Notes: generated by a model from the sequence alone, not told the origin. Numbered from the stretch's first letter, positions 9,121 through 18,743 are shown. The stretch: 64,000 nucleotides of DNA from Pseudomonadales bacterium (GCA_028285415.1 JANQPF010000021.1:124001-188000), one strand, 5' to 3'. Translations and numbers: made by a program.

Positions 9121-9495
9121 GTGGACCCAACCGTGAAGCATCGGACCAGAAAAACAGGAATACGAGCACTTGCTCAGCTGCTGACGCTGGTGCTCGCGAT
9201 TCTCGCCGGTCCCGTCCATTCGGCCCCAGGTAACGATACGCGGGAGCGCAACGAGCTCAAGGAGCTGCGCGGCCTCAATCCCGGCAACAACGGCAACCGT
9301 TTTGCGCCGCAGCCGGGCGTCGGGTTAGAGCGCGCGACGCAGATTGCGCGTCAGCACACCGGCGGTCGTGTCATTTCGGCGACGCCACATCAGCGGAGCG
9401 ACGGTACCGAGTATCGCGTGCGTATGCTGGTCGATGGTGAGCGCGTAGTGACCGTGACCGTTGACGCCCGCGGCCGGGTCAAGAAAAAGCGCTGA
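9121..9495 (+). CDS. Small exported PepSY-like protein next to a two-component system
   Basis: 124 residues from GTG 9121. A basic N-terminus and hydrophobic stretch ending in VHSAPG make a signal peptide. The remainder is a short domain of PepSY type: helix ERATQIARQHTGG, then strands RVISATPHQ, EYRVRMLVDGERVVTVTVDA, ending in a lysine-rich tail. The gene lies 17 bp upstream of the response regulator; such small PepSY proteins commonly precede PhoPQ/OmpR-like systems and are thought to be periplasmic partners or targets of the sensor. Probably the first gene of a three-gene operon. Confidence 0.72.
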   Translation: MDPTVKHRTRKTGIRALAQLLTLVLAILAGPVHSAPGNDTRERNELKELRGLNPGNNGNRFAPQPGVGLERATQIARQHTGGRVISATPHQRSDGTEYRVRMLVDGERVVTVTVDARGRVKKKR

Positions 9496-9512
9496 TACCC
9501 TCCGGAGGAGCC

Positions 9513-10184
9513 ATGCGAATTCTGATAGTCGAAGACGAAGATGCGCTGCGCGCGCAGCTGACGGATCATCTCAAATCCGAGGGCTTTGCCGTTGATGCGG
9601 CCGCGGATGGCGAGGAAGGCCTCTACTACGGTCGCGAATACGACTACGACGCGGCGGTCATCGACCTGGGCCTGCCGAAGCTGGATGGCATCGAACTGAT
9701 CAAACGTCTCAGAGCAGAAAAGCACGGCTTCCCGATTCTCGTTCTGACCGCGCGCGGTCACTGGCAGGACAAAGTCCAGGGACTGGAAGCGGGTGCGGAC
9801 GACTACCTGGCCAAACCGTTTCAGATGGAAGAGCTGATGGCGCGTTTGAACGCCCTCATCCGCCGCTCGGCCGGATACGCCTCACCGGTATTGAGTCAGG
9901 GTGAGCTGCAGCTCGACACCGCCAAGAAAGAGGTGCGTGTGAACGGCGGTGCGGTTGAGCTGACCGCCTATGAGTACAAGGTATTGGAATACCTGATGCT
10001 GAATCCCGATCGGGTGGTCAGCAAATCCGAGTTGACCGACCACCTTTATGAGCAGGACTTCGACCGCGATAGCAACGTCATTGAGGTATTTGTCGGTCGT
10101 CTGCGCAAGAAAATCTCCCCCGTCGATCTCATTCGTACCGTTCGTGGACAGGGCTACCGCTTTGTGACGGACAGTACTGCTTGA
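9513..10184 (+). CDS. OmpR/PhoP-family response regulator
   Basis: 223 residues. Receiver domain at residues 1-115: acidic pocket in VEDED (residues 7-10), phospho-acceptor Asp51 in VIDLGLP, switch residue in LTARG, and the Lys of YLAKPF. The C-terminal winged helix (about 125-220) ends with RTVRGQGYRF, standard for OmpR-type DNA-binding regulators. A good ribosome site (GGAGG) precedes the ATG. It ends inside the start of the kinase gene (TTGA overlap), so the pair is co-translated. Sequence features resemble the PhoP/QseB branch; the signal is unknown. Confidence 0.92.
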   Translation: MRILIVEDEDALRAQLTDHLKSEGFAVDAAADGEEGLYYGREYDYDAAVIDLGLPKLDGIELIKRLRAEKHGFPILVLTARGHWQDKVQGLEAGADDYLAKPFQMEELMARLNALIRRSAGYASPVLSQGELQLDTAKKEVRVNGGAVELTAYEYKVLEYLMLNPDRVVSKSELTDHLYEQDFDRDSNVIEVFVGRLRKKISPVDLIRTVRGQGYRFVTDSTA

Positions 10185-11521
10185 AGACCTCCATCCAGAA
10201 ACGGCTGCTGGGCACGACAACGTGCGTGCTGGCGCTGTTTCTGGCCATCACCGGATTTGTCCTCGACCGCTCCTTTCAGTCGAGCGTCGTCACGGGCGCC
10301 GAAGAGCAGATGCGTCTCGTCATTTACTCACTGATGGGCGCGGTGGAAGAAATTGACGGACGCCTGAGCCTGCCGGAAGGCGTCACCGAGCCGCGCCTGC
10401 AGCAGCCGGATTCCGGGCTGTACGCACGCGTCAGCAGCGACATCGGCGAGGTGGTGTGGACGTCACCTTCCGCGGTCACCACGGCGGTGGATTTTCCGTT
10501 GGTCGATACCGTGCCAGGGGACTTCGACTTTCTGGAAACTTCGGGCCCGCTGCCGCGCTTTCACCTGAGCTATACGGTGATCTGGGAAGACGCGGATCCG
10601 GAACGGGTGGTGTTCAGCACCGCCTCTGACCAACAGCCGTACCGCGCAACGATCAACGAGTTTCGCCGCAGTCTCTGGATTGGTCTGGGCGCCGCCACTT
10701 TGATCTTTGTGCTCGCCCAGCTTCTGGCGCTGCGCTGGGGACTGCTGCCGCTGCGCACGATGGCCGAGGAGGTGCACGAGCTCGAGGCCGGCGAGCGCGA
10801 AAGCTTGAGCGACTCGTATCCGCGCGAGCTCGAAGGCCTCGCGGAAAACCTCGATCGCTTCGTTGCTCACGAACAGCGCAGCCGGACGCGTTACCGCAAT
10901 GCGCTCGAAGATCTGGCCCACAGCCTGAAAACGCCGTTGGCGGTGGTGCGGAACTCTCTGCTGGACGAGACGCCCGACAAGTCGCTTCTGAGCGAGCAGC
11001 TCGACCGCATGCAGACGACGGTTACGCATCAGCTGACCAAGGCATCTGCTTCCGGTCCGGTTGTGGTGGGGAAGTCGGTGCTGCTGGGTGAGCTCGTGGC
11101 GCGGCTATTGCGCGCGCTGGATACGGCATATGTGGATCGTGGCATTGAGGTTGCCACGGACTTTACCGAAGGCGTCGCCGCACGCGGTGACGAACGTGAC
11201 TTCATGGAAATGCTCGGCAACCTTCTGGAAAACGCTTTCAAATACACCAGCAGCCGCGTCGACGTGCGCATCTCGAACGCCCCGCATCGCGATGACCCGG
11301 AGCGGCGGGTTGCCCTGGTGGTCATTGAAGACGACGGGCCGGGTATTGCCGAGGAGCTGCGCACCGAAGTGCTCGGCCGGGGTAAGCGCGCTGATGAAAT
11401 TCAGTCCGGGCAGGGGATTGGTCTTGCCGTGGTTGCCGAGCTTGTCGGCCTCTACCACGGCTGGCTGGAAATTGGCGTCAGCGAGCTTGGCGGCGCGCGC
11501 CTGGAGCTGGCACTGCCCTGA
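10181..11521 (+). CDS. Membrane sensor histidine kinase (PhoQ-like)
   Basis: 446 residues from TTG 10181, overlapping the regulator's stop. Two membrane segments (about residues 9-28 and 166-185) enclose a 135-residue periplasmic sensor domain. HAMP-like linker, then the phospho-acceptor His247 in ALEDLAHSLKTPLAVV, N box NLLENAFKYT, G1 VIEDDGPGI and G2 GQGIGLAVV. The H box without an acidic residue after His, and the overall layout, match the PhoQ-type kinases of gammaproteobacteria, which sense divalent cations, low pH or membrane-active peptides. The acidic sensor domain is compatible with this but does not prove it. Confidence 0.9.
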   Translation: MKTSIQKRLLGTTTCVLALFLAITGFVLDRSFQSSVVTGAEEQMRLVIYSLMGAVEEIDGRLSLPEGVTEPRLQQPDSGLYARVSSDIGEVVWTSPSAVTTAVDFPLVDTVPGDFDFLETSGPLPRFHLSYTVIWEDADPERVVFSTASDQQPYRATINEFRRSLWIGLGAATLIFVLAQLLALRWGLLPLRTMAEEVHELEAGERESLSDSYPRELEGLAENLDRFVAHEQRSRTRYRNALEDLAHSLKTPLAVVRNSLLDETPDKSLLSEQLDRMQTTVTHQLTKASASGPVVVGKSVLLGELVARLLRALDTAYVDRGIEVATDFTEGVAARGDERDFMEMLGNLLENAFKYTSSRVDVRISNAPHRDDPERRVALVVIEDDGPGIAEELRTEVLGRGKRADEIQSGQGIGLAVVAELVGLYHGWLEIGVSELGGARLELALP

Positions 11522-11524
11522 TTT

Positions 11525-14233
11525 CTAGTTGCGCAAAGAGTTGCGGGAAGCGTTACGGGCCTCAACGCGGGTGGTCAGCGCCGCAAAGAATCGCTCGCGC
11601 AGGGCGTCGGCAGCGGCATCCTTCGGGCCGGATTCGCACCAGCGTTGCAGGTGATATTTGTAGTCATGATCCTGCGGTCGGACCCCCGCATTCATCATCT
11701 CCACCTGAATCTCCATGCGCCGGCCGTGATCGGCCTCCGGGCTTGGCATGTCCGCAGCAATCTCAGCTTCGATGACAAGCTCGAGCCAGTCGCAGGCTGT
11801 GGCGCTGCCGGCTGCACGGGCATGAAACCACTTGTGCGGGGCCTCCATCGTAGCGGCGTTCTGCTCCGCGCGGCTCATGGCCTGGTCCCACTGCGACCAT
11901 TGGCTGAGTTCCGCCAGCTCAGCGTGGCGTTTCTCGTCAGCCAGACGCTCGCGCCACGCACGTTCTGCACTATCGAGCCGTTTGCGTTGCCCGCCTGACG
12001 GCCGGGCGATACTTGCCTGCTCGTCGTAGCTGGCGCGGGCGCTGCGCCAGGCGGATGGGTCTACCGTACCGTCCGTTGCTACCAGCGCCTCGAGCGCCGC
12101 CAGCGCGTCTTCGAGGGCGCTTTGCTGTGCGGTGTAGGCAGCCTGTGCCTCTGCCTTCGCGGTGTCCCGAGTGGCAAAAATCTGATCGCAGAGCTGGCGG
12201 AATTCGCGCCAGAGTTTCTGGTCAGGTCCGCGCGGCGTTGGACCAACGTCGCGCCAGACCTGCTGCAGGCGTTTGGCTTCGTTGATCTGGACGTCGAGTT
12301 CCTGCTCGAGCAGCTGGCGCGCTTCGGCAACAATCGCTTCCTTGGCCTTGACGTTGTTGTCCCACGACACCTTCAGCTTGTCGTGCAGGGTCTGCTGCAA
12401 CGCTTCGAAGCGGGTTTCCACCGGTTTCAGCGCCTTGCGCTCGCACGGGTGGTGCTTGCGCCATTCGTCGCGCGCGGTACGAATGATGTTCTCCGCCGCG
12501 TGCATGTCGGCGGTCTCCCAGTCTGTGTTTTCGAGGTAAGCCTCGAGCTGGTCACAAAGTTTCGCACGTTGCTCGAGGTTGGCAGCGCGCATGGATGCCT
12601 GTTCCTCGTAGTAGACGCGGCAGGGCTCGTAGGCTTTTTCCGCCATCTCGTCGAACGTCTCCTGCTGCGCGGCTTCGTCCGCGTTTGCCGGACGACCGAG
12701 CTGCTGCCACTCAGCGCGCAGTGCTTTCAGGCGGGATGCCTGGGTTGCCGGTTCAGCCGGGTGCTCGGCAAGCTCCGAGATCTGACTGAGCAGCGCTTCG
12801 CGCTTTGGATTGGTGGCAAACTGCTGCCAGTCTCTGAACTCGTCGAGCTGTGCGCTCAACGCAGCGAGCTCCCGGTCGTGACTGCTCAAACCGTTTTTCT
12901 GCAGCCCGCGCGCCTGTTTGAGCGCCTGCACGGCGTCGCGTACGTGACCACCTTCGATGGCGGTCTGCGCTGCCGCCACGTGCTCTGCCAACCGGCGCTC
13001 AGCGTCGGTCTCTTTGTCGGAAAGTCTGGCGGCAGCCGCCTCAACTTTTGCCAGCGTTTCCTGGGCGCTTTGGAGCGCCGCAGGCAGCTCGTGATCGACC
13101 GGCCACGATATCTCGTTGACCTTCTTGCGCCAGCGTTTGAGCCATTGGCGGTGCGCTTTAAGTGAACTGTCCTCTGTCAGAGCGGCGGCGCTGTCGTCGA
13201 GCGACTGTACGTTCAGGTTCGCGAGTTTCTCCCAGGCGCGTCGGTAGGTCTGAAACTGGGCGGAAACCGCTTCGAATCTTGCGTGCTGTGCGGGTGCCGG
13301 CGGGTGGCGATCAGCCTCAGTCAGCCATGTATTCGTCACACGCTCGCGCACGGTGGTGATATCGCCCGGGTCCACGCCCTTGCGCATTGTCTCGCTCAGG
13401 GTGTCTAGAACCTGGACGAGCTCCGGAAATGGGTCTGCTGCGGGCTCCGGCGGCTCGAGATTCATGCCGGCCAGTGGATCCGCAGGGGTCGGAAAGTCAC
13501 CCGCAGCGCCGCCAGCCGAGGTCAACGTCGCGCGCTCGCTTTCCAGTCCCTCGACCACTTCCGCGCGCATCTCGCGCATTTTACTGAGCTTCTGTATGCG
13601 GGCGTAGTCATCCTGCTCGGAGGCTTGAGTCTTTTCGATGGCCTGGTCGATCTCGGCGAGCCTCGCGGCGTGCTCGGTGCAGGCCGCGCGTGCCTGTTTG
13701 ATGGCGTCCAGTCGGTCACGCGCATACCGGTGGCACTGCTTGTCACGACCTTTGGCCTGTTTGACGAGCTGCGTGAGGCCAGCTTCACTCTGCAACAGCG
13801 GATGGCTGAGAATCTGTTCGCGGCTGGCGTCGCGAAAGCGCAGGGCAAGCGCGGCGCAGTGCTCGGCGCTATCGATGTCGCTGAGCAGCTTCGGCAGCTG
13901 ATCGAGGTCAGCCTGCTCAATCCGGGCGCTCAGCACCCGCGGATCGCTGCGGCTGCTGGAATCGACGCCGCTTGCCACCAGCGCGGCTATGCGCTCGGCA
14001 ACGCGCGCGCTCACAGGCTCGTGGTTCAGAAGCTCAGCGCACACATTGTCGTCGGTGAGCTTGTCGATCGCGGCGTCGACGATTGCTGCGGTGTCGTCCT
14101 GCTCGATGAGCCGCTTGAGGTCTGCCTGCCGCGCACGCGCATCGTCGGCGCCGAGTGCCTGCACGGCGGCGAGGCGTTTGTCGGCGTCGGGATGATCCAG
14201 TCGATTACTTCTTTTCAACCATCGACTAAACAT
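11525..14233 (-). CDS. DUF349 repeat protein, large coiled-coil
   Basis: 902 residues, strongly alpha-helical and charged, with no signal peptide or membrane segment. Several DUF349 units can be seen, each with the pattern W..VG......D..LW..F (for example LQQVWRDVGPTPRGPDQKLW and LRAEWQQLGRPANADE). Proteins of this family are widespread in gammaproteobacteria and their biochemical role is not settled. Last gene of the crotonase-CDGSH-DUF349 run, 8 bp after the CDGSH gene; convergent with the sensor kinase, 3 bp apart. Confidence 0.85.
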   Translation of the reverse strand: MFSRWLKRSNRLDHPDADKRLAAVQALGADDARARQADLKRLIEQDDTAAIVDAAIDKLTDDNVCAELLNHEPVSARVAERIAALVASGVDSSSRSDPRVLSARIEQADLDQLPKLLSDIDSAEHCAALALRFRDASREQILSHPLLQSEAGLTQLVKQAKGRDKQCHRYARDRLDAIKQARAACTEHAARLAEIDQAIEKTQASEQDDYARIQKLSKMREMRAEVVEGLESERATLTSAGGAAGDFPTPADPLAGMNLEPPEPAADPFPELVQVLDTLSETMRKGVDPGDITTVRERVTNTWLTEADRHPPAPAQHARFEAVSAQFQTYRRAWEKLANLNVQSLDDSAAALTEDSSLKAHRQWLKRWRKKVNEISWPVDHELPAALQSAQETLAKVEAAAARLSDKETDAERRLAEHVAAAQTAIEGGHVRDAVQALKQARGLQKNGLSSHDRELAALSAQLDEFRDWQQFATNPKREALLSQISELAEHPAEPATQASRLKALRAEWQQLGRPANADEAAQQETFDEMAEKAYEPCRVYYEEQASMRAANLEQRAKLCDQLEAYLENTDWETADMHAAENIIRTARDEWRKHHPCERKALKPVETRFEALQQTLHDKLKVSWDNNVKAKEAIVAEARQLLEQELDVQINEAKRLQQVWRDVGPTPRGPDQKLWREFRQLCDQIFATRDTAKAEAQAAYTAQQSALEDALAALEALVATDGTVDPSAWRSARASYDEQASIARPSGGQRKRLDSAERAWRERLADEKRHAELAELSQWSQWDQAMSRAEQNAATMEAPHKWFHARAAGSATACDWLELVIEAEIAADMPSPEADHGRRMEIQVEMMNAGVRPQDHDYKYHLQRWCESGPKDAAADALRERFFAALTTRVEARNASRNSLRN

Positions 14234-14241
14234 TTGTGGTG

Positions 14242-14484
14242 TTAATCCAGGCTGTTGTGGCTTCCGTCGCAGAGCGGGGCGCCCTTGGTGTATTTACACC
14301 CGCAGAAATACAGCGTGCGGCTTTCCTCGGCGCTGTACGACATCGGCGTAAAGTCGGTCCCCTCGTGAGAGCCGTCACAGAACGGCTGGCGTGCGCTTTT
14401 CCCGCAGGCACACCAGAAGTACTTTTTGCCAGCTTCGACTTCTATCGGGTAGGGCGCCTTCTGCGCCACTGTTGGATCGGACAT
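14242..14484 (-). CDS. CDGSH iron-sulfur domain protein (tandem motif)
   Basis: 80 residues from ATG 14484, which has GAGG five bases upstream; a GTG one codon earlier is too close to that site. Two complete 2Fe-2S CDGSH motifs: CACGKSARQPFCDGSH and CGCKYTKGAPLCDGSH, each with the three-cysteine, one-histidine ligand set. This is the small soluble two-cluster type (MiNT/type II-like), proposed to handle electrons or Fe-S clusters. It sits between the crotonase and DUF349 genes in the same direction, within 35 bp on both sides. Confidence 0.92.
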   Translation of the reverse strand: MSDPTVAQKAPYPIEVEAGKKYFWCACGKSARQPFCDGSHEGTDFTPMSYSAEESRTLYFCGCKYTKGAPLCDGSHNSLD

Positions 14485-14520
14485 CACAACCTCGCTGTGG
14501 TTCTATTTGATACGAACGGT

Positions 14521-15378
14521 TCAGGAAAATTTGCGTTCATCCCACCACGGAAAGTACTCGGGCATGTCTGCGGAGACTTTGCCGGCGAATTCGGCAGGAC
14601 GTTTCTCCAGAAACGACTCCACCCCTTCTTTCGCGTCCGCAGAACGGCCGCGGTGATAGATGCCCCGTGAATCGATTTTATGCGCTTCCATGGGATGGTC
14701 GGCCCCCAGCATGCGCCACATCATGTGCCGGATGAGGCTCACGGAGATGGGTGCCGTATTGTCGCGTATGTCCGCGGCCATGGCCCGGGCGGTAGCCATG
14801 AGCTCGTCCTTGGGATGCAGCGATTTGACCAGCCCGCCCGCAAGCGCTTCTTCGGCGGGAAAAACCCGGCCGGAGTAACACCACTCGAGCGCCTGGCTGA
14901 TGCCGACGACGCGAGGCAGAAAGTAGCTCGAGCAGGCTTCCGGCACGATGCCGCGGCGCGCGAATACGAAACCGAATTTGGCAACGTCAGCCGCGAGGCG
15001 GACGTCCATGGCAAGCGTCATGGTGACGCCAACGCCAACCGCGGCGCCGTTGATTGCTGCAATGATGGGTTTGTTGAGCTCGTAGATTCTCAGCGTCAGG
15101 ATGCCGCCGCCGTCGGGTTGCAGGCCACTTGCGCGATCGTCCCGGGCGTCGGCGTCGAAAGTGTCACCGCCGCTGGATAGATCCGCCCCTGCGCAGAACG
15201 CTCGTCCGGCGCCGGTGACGATGATGGCCTTGACGTTGTCGTCCGCGTCGGCGCGATCGAACGCGTCGAGCATCTCGGCAAGCATTTCGCGGTTGAACGC
15301 GTTCAACGCTTCCGGACGATTGAGCGTCAGCGTCAAGATGCCGTCTTCAACGTCGTAGAGAATCGTGTTGTAGCCCAT
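14521..15378 (-). CDS. Enoyl-CoA hydratase/isomerase (crotonase) family protein
   Basis: 285 residues from ATG 15378, preceded by GGGAGG at a good distance; a longer reading from 15465 lacks homology. Crotonase fold: RPEALNAFNREM, oxyanion-hole segments GRAFCAGADLSSGGD and AAINGAAVGVGVTMTLAMD, then FARRGIVPEACSSYFLPR containing the family's second glutamate, and a C-terminal helix set with FLEKRPAEF. Probably hydrates or isomerises an enoyl-CoA in fatty-acid or side-chain degradation. Divergent from two acyl-CoA dehydrogenases, with which it likely shares a pathway. Confidence 0.9.
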   Translation of the reverse strand: MGYNTILYDVEDGILTLTLNRPEALNAFNREMLAEMLDAFDRADADDNVKAIIVTGAGRAFCAGADLSSGGDTFDADARDDRASGLQPDGGGILTLRIYELNKPIIAAINGAAVGVGVTMTLAMDVRLAADVAKFGFVFARRGIVPEACSSYFLPRVVGISQALEWCYSGRVFPAEEALAGGLVKSLHPKDELMATARAMAADIRDNTAPISVSLIRHMMWRMLGADHPMEAHKIDSRGIYHRGRSADAKEGVESFLEKRPAEFAGKVSADMPEYFPWWDERKFS

Positions 15379-15481
15379 ACCCTGGCCTCCCGCAGATCGT
15401 GTCGACGCGCTATGGTGCCTGTCTCTCGGGTGTTTTTCCACGTGATAAAATGACGCCCGTGGCAAAAGCGCGACGCAATCC

Positions 15482-16621
15482 TTGAAACGTGGTTTGACCG
15501 AAGCTGACGAGGCATTCAGCGCGGTGGTGCACGCCTTTGTCGACCGTCACTGGGACGGTGTGAGCGAGGCGCAACGTGTCACGCACTGGTATACGGCCGC
15601 CCGGGAAGCGGGCTGGGGTGTTCCGATGTGGCCGGCGACGGCGGGCGGACCCGGCTGGAACGCCACCCGCAAGTATCTCTGGTCGCAGATTCTCGCCCGC
15701 CGCGGTGTGCTCCTGCCGCCGTCTCCCGGCATTGATGTGGTTGGGCCGCTGCTGATGGCCGTTGCACCCGAGACAATGCAGGTGAAGCTCCTGCCTGGCA
15801 TTCGCGACGGCGCCACCACCTGGTGCGTCGGGGCTGCGGAGGCAGACGGCCTCGACCTCGAGGGGATGCAGACGACCGCCTTCCAGGTTGCTGACGGATT
15901 TGAGCTGCGCGGTCGAAAACATTTCGTCTGGGGTGCAGGTGACGCCGAGTGGATGCTCTGCATAACACGCCTGAACGAAGGCTACGGCCTCTTTGCGCTG
16001 CCCCTCGACGACCAGGCAGTGGGGGTGAGAGAAGTGCCGACGTTCGATGGCGGGGCGGCGCTCGCTGAGATTGAGCTCAGCAACGTCTTCGTGCCGGCGG
16101 GGCTCGGCTGCGCAATTACGGACCCGGAAGAGGCGCTGCGAAAGCTTGGGGGTGTCGCGCCCATGGCATCCGGTGCTCTGGCCGAAGCGCAACTGACTGC
16201 TATCCGGGAGGTGACGGCCGCCTGGCAGGATGACAATCTGGATGCCGCATGCCGCGAGCTGGGTGTGGCCGTGGAAGCGCTCAAGGCGATGGAAGCGCGC
16301 TACGTCGAAGCTGAAGCGCGGGGTGCTCGAAAGCCTTTTCCGGCGGCAGCTTTGCGCGCCAGGAGCCGCGAAATCTTATTGCAACTTGGCGACCTACAAC
16401 TCTCGAGTTTCGGGTATTATGCGCTTCCCTATCCGGACGAGGCGCTCCTGCACAACGAGGGGCCCATCGGACCGGCAGGTACAACAGCAGCCCTGCGGCG
16501 GAATCTCGCCGCCCGCCTGGCGCTGCAGCACGAAGCGGTCACGTCCCGCGTCGAAGACTGGAAAGATGAAATTGCACGTCATCTCGATGTCGCAGAAGAA
16601 GAACAACAAGACTCCAGATAA
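15482..16621 (+). CDS. Acyl-CoA dehydrogenase family protein, divergent (possibly non-catalytic partner)
   Basis: 379 residues from TTG 15482, the only start after an in-frame stop at 15446. N-terminal helical domain (AREAGWGVPMWPATAGGPGW), middle beta domain (WCVGAAEAD, FELRGRKHFVWGAGDAEWML) typical of acyl-CoA dehydrogenases. The C-terminal domain is atypical: the usual R..FG.PI...Q motif and the GG.G segment near the end are missing, and it ends in a Glu-rich tail. It lies 33 bp upstream of a complete acyl-CoA dehydrogenase, so the two may form a heteromeric enzyme like the alpha2beta2 dehydrogenases of steroid side-chain catabolism. That pairing is inference. Confidence 0.8.
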   Translation: MKRGLTEADEAFSAVVHAFVDRHWDGVSEAQRVTHWYTAAREAGWGVPMWPATAGGPGWNATRKYLWSQILARRGVLLPPSPGIDVVGPLLMAVAPETMQVKLLPGIRDGATTWCVGAAEADGLDLEGMQTTAFQVADGFELRGRKHFVWGAGDAEWMLCITRLNEGYGLFALPLDDQAVGVREVPTFDGGAALAEIELSNVFVPAGLGCAITDPEEALRKLGGVAPMASGALAEAQLTAIREVTAAWQDDNLDAACRELGVAVEALKAMEARYVEAEARGARKPFPAAALRARSREILLQLGDLQLSSFGYYALPYPDEALLHNEGPIGPAGTTAALRRNLAARLALQHEAVTSRVEDWKDEIARHLDVAEEEQQDSR

Positions 16622-16654
16622 ATAGAAGATCAGAGAGAGAAATAGAGGTTAGTC

Positions 16655-17785
16655 ATGGACTTTTCGTTTACAGAAGAACAAACCCTGCTCGAAGAGAGCG
16701 TCGGCCGATTCATTCAGAACGACTACGATTTTGAAGACCGGCAGAAGCTCGTGAAGTCAGAACAGGGTTTCAGCGCCGACAACTGGTCGACCTTCGCTGA
16801 GCTCGGCTGGCTGGGTGTGCCTTTTGACGAGGCTGACGGTGGCTTCGGTGGCGGCGCGGTCGAGTCCATGCTCATGATGGAGAATTTCGGCAAGGGGCTC
16901 GTCGTTGAGCCTTATCTGGCAACGGTTGTTCTCGCGGGTGGCGCCATCAAGTACGGCGGCAGCGCGGACCAGAAAACGAAGCACCTGCCTGGCATCGTCG
17001 ACGGTTCTACACAGGCAGCGCTTGCTTATGCCGAACCACAGGGCCGCTTCAATCTGGCTGATCTGGTCACCACGGCCAAAAAAGACGGCGATGGCTACGT
17101 CATCGAAGGCTACAAGGCGGTGGTTCTGAACGGTCCCGCGGCGAACCTGCTCGTCGTAACGGCGCGCACGTCGGGGGATCAGCGCGACGAAGACGGTGTA
17201 TCGCTGTTCCTCGTCCCAGCGGACGCGGAAGGTGTCAGCCGTCGTGACTATCCCACCGTCGACGGTCTGCGGGCCTCGGAGGTCACCCTCAGCGGCGTCA
17301 AAGTAGACGCCGATGCGCTCCTCGGCGACGAAGGGCAGGGACTTGCGATTGTCGAGCGGGTCGTCGACGAAGGCATCATGGCCGTTGGCGCGGAAGCCGT
17401 CGGCTGCATGGAAGTGCTTTACAAAGACACGGTGGAGTATTGCAAAACCCGCGAGCAGTTCGGCCAGCCGATTGGGAAGTTCCAGGTGCTGCAGCACCGT
17501 ATGGTTGACATGTTCATGGAACACGAGCAGTCGAAATCGCTGATGTACATGGCGGCAATGCGTCTCGATGAGGGCTACGGTCCTGACGCTCAGAAAGCCG
17601 TCAGCGCGTTCAAGGTCCAGGTCGGTAAATCCGGCCGCTTCGTCGGCCAGAATGCGGTGCAGCTGCACGGCGGCATGGGCATGACCGACGAGCTCAACAT
17701 TGGCCACTACTTCAAGCGGCTGACGATTATCGATACGCTGTTTGGCAATACGGATTACCATCTGAAACGCTTCGGCCGCCTCTGA
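16655..17785 (+). CDS. Acyl-CoA dehydrogenase
   Basis: 376 residues; ATG 16655 follows a purine-rich AGAGAGAAATAGAGG leader. All three acyl-CoA dehydrogenase domains are present: helical N-terminus (ELGWLGVPFDEADGGFGGG), beta domain with AALAYAEPQGRF and VIEGYKAVVLNG, and C-terminal helices with CKTREQFGQPIGKFQVLQH (FAD/dimer) and QLHGGMGMTDELNIGHYFKRL. It would oxidise an acyl-CoA to the 2-enoyl-CoA, feeding the divergent crotonase. Substrate chain or ring type cannot be told from sequence. Confidence 0.92.
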   Translation: MDFSFTEEQTLLEESVGRFIQNDYDFEDRQKLVKSEQGFSADNWSTFAELGWLGVPFDEADGGFGGGAVESMLMMENFGKGLVVEPYLATVVLAGGAIKYGGSADQKTKHLPGIVDGSTQAALAYAEPQGRFNLADLVTTAKKDGDGYVIEGYKAVVLNGPAANLLVVTARTSGDQRDEDGVSLFLVPADAEGVSRRDYPTVDGLRASEVTLSGVKVDADALLGDEGQGLAIVERVVDEGIMAVGAEAVGCMEVLYKDTVEYCKTREQFGQPIGKFQVLQHRMVDMFMEHEQSKSLMYMAAMRLDEGYGPDAQKAVSAFKVQVGKSGRFVGQNAVQLHGGMGMTDELNIGHYFKRLTIIDTLFGNTDYHLKRFGRL

Positions 17786-17842
17786 GGCAGGTATACACGG
17801 GCGCAGGGCGTGGGATGACGTGCGGGAAGGGGAGAGCGTTTG

Positions 17843-18739
17843 ATGGCACGTTGGGATAAGAGCAGCAGCAGCGCAAGCGTACCGGACTGGTTCTGGCAGG
17901 CGGTAGATGTCGAGCCCGAGACGCGCAGCGTCGAAGTCGAAGAATGCGATGTTGCCTACCGGTTTTATGCGTCTCCCGGCAAACCCGGGATGCTGCTGAT
18001 CCATGGCATGAACGCGCACTCCCGCTGGTGGGATTTCATTGCGCCGCAGCTCCTGGACGAATACGAGATTGCGGCGATGGATCTCACGGGCATGGGAGAT
18101 TCCGACTATCGCTACGAGTACGACAGCGATACGTTCGCCGGGGAGATCAAAGCTGTCCTCGATCATGCCGGATTCGACAACGGCTGCACGGTGGTTGCGC
18201 ACAGCTTCGGCGGCTACATGGCAGTGCGCGCAGCAAACCTCTATCCCGACCGCTTCGGTTCACTCGTACTGGTGGACTCGGGTATCCGCCATCCGGACGA
18301 TCCGCTGCCGGACCGGCCGCTGATGGGCGGCGGCCGCGCCAAAACCTACCCGGACAAAGAGTCAGCCCTCATGCGCTTCCGGCTGCAGCCGCCGCAGCCC
18401 TGCGAAAACGACTACATCCTCGAATACATCGCGCGCAACTCGCTGATGCCTGTAGAAGGCGGCGGCTGGGCGTGGAAGTTTGACGAAGACCTCATGACCA
18501 CCCTGAAAGACGGCGAACGTCAGCCGGACGATTATCAGAATCTGTCACTGCCGGTGGGTGTCATCTACGGCGAAGACAGCGAGCTTTTCTCCAGACGCAC
18601 GCTCGACTACATGCGCGAGCTCATTCCCCGGGAGTTTCCGGCGGTGGCGCTCCCGGACGCTCAGCATCATCTGTTTCTCGACCAACCGCTCGCCTTCATC
18701 GATGCCCTGCGCGACATGTGCAGGGACCTCAGGGGATAA
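17843..18739 (+). CDS. Alpha/beta hydrolase
   Basis: 298 residues from ATG 17843 with GGGGAGAG upstream. Alpha/beta hydrolase fold: LLIHGMNAHSRWWD oxyanion segment, nucleophile Ser in VAHSFGGYM (GXSXG variant), acid candidate in GVIYGEDSELF and catalytic His in LPDAQHHLFLDQP. No signal peptide. It follows the acyl-CoA dehydrogenase by 57 bp and probably belongs to that operon, perhaps as an esterase or thioesterase of the pathway; the substrate is not identifiable. Confidence 0.88.
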   Translation: MARWDKSSSSASVPDWFWQAVDVEPETRSVEVEECDVAYRFYASPGKPGMLLIHGMNAHSRWWDFIAPQLLDEYEIAAMDLTGMGDSDYRYEYDSDTFAGEIKAVLDHAGFDNGCTVVAHSFGGYMAVRAANLYPDRFGSLVLVDSGIRHPDDPLPDRPLMGGGRAKTYPDKESALMRFRLQPPQPCENDYILEYIARNSLMPVEGGGWAWKFDEDLMTTLKDGERQPDDYQNLSLPVGVIYGEDSELFSRRTLDYMRELIPREFPAVALPDAQHHLFLDQPLAFIDALRDMCRDLRG

Positions 18740-18743
18740 GCGC

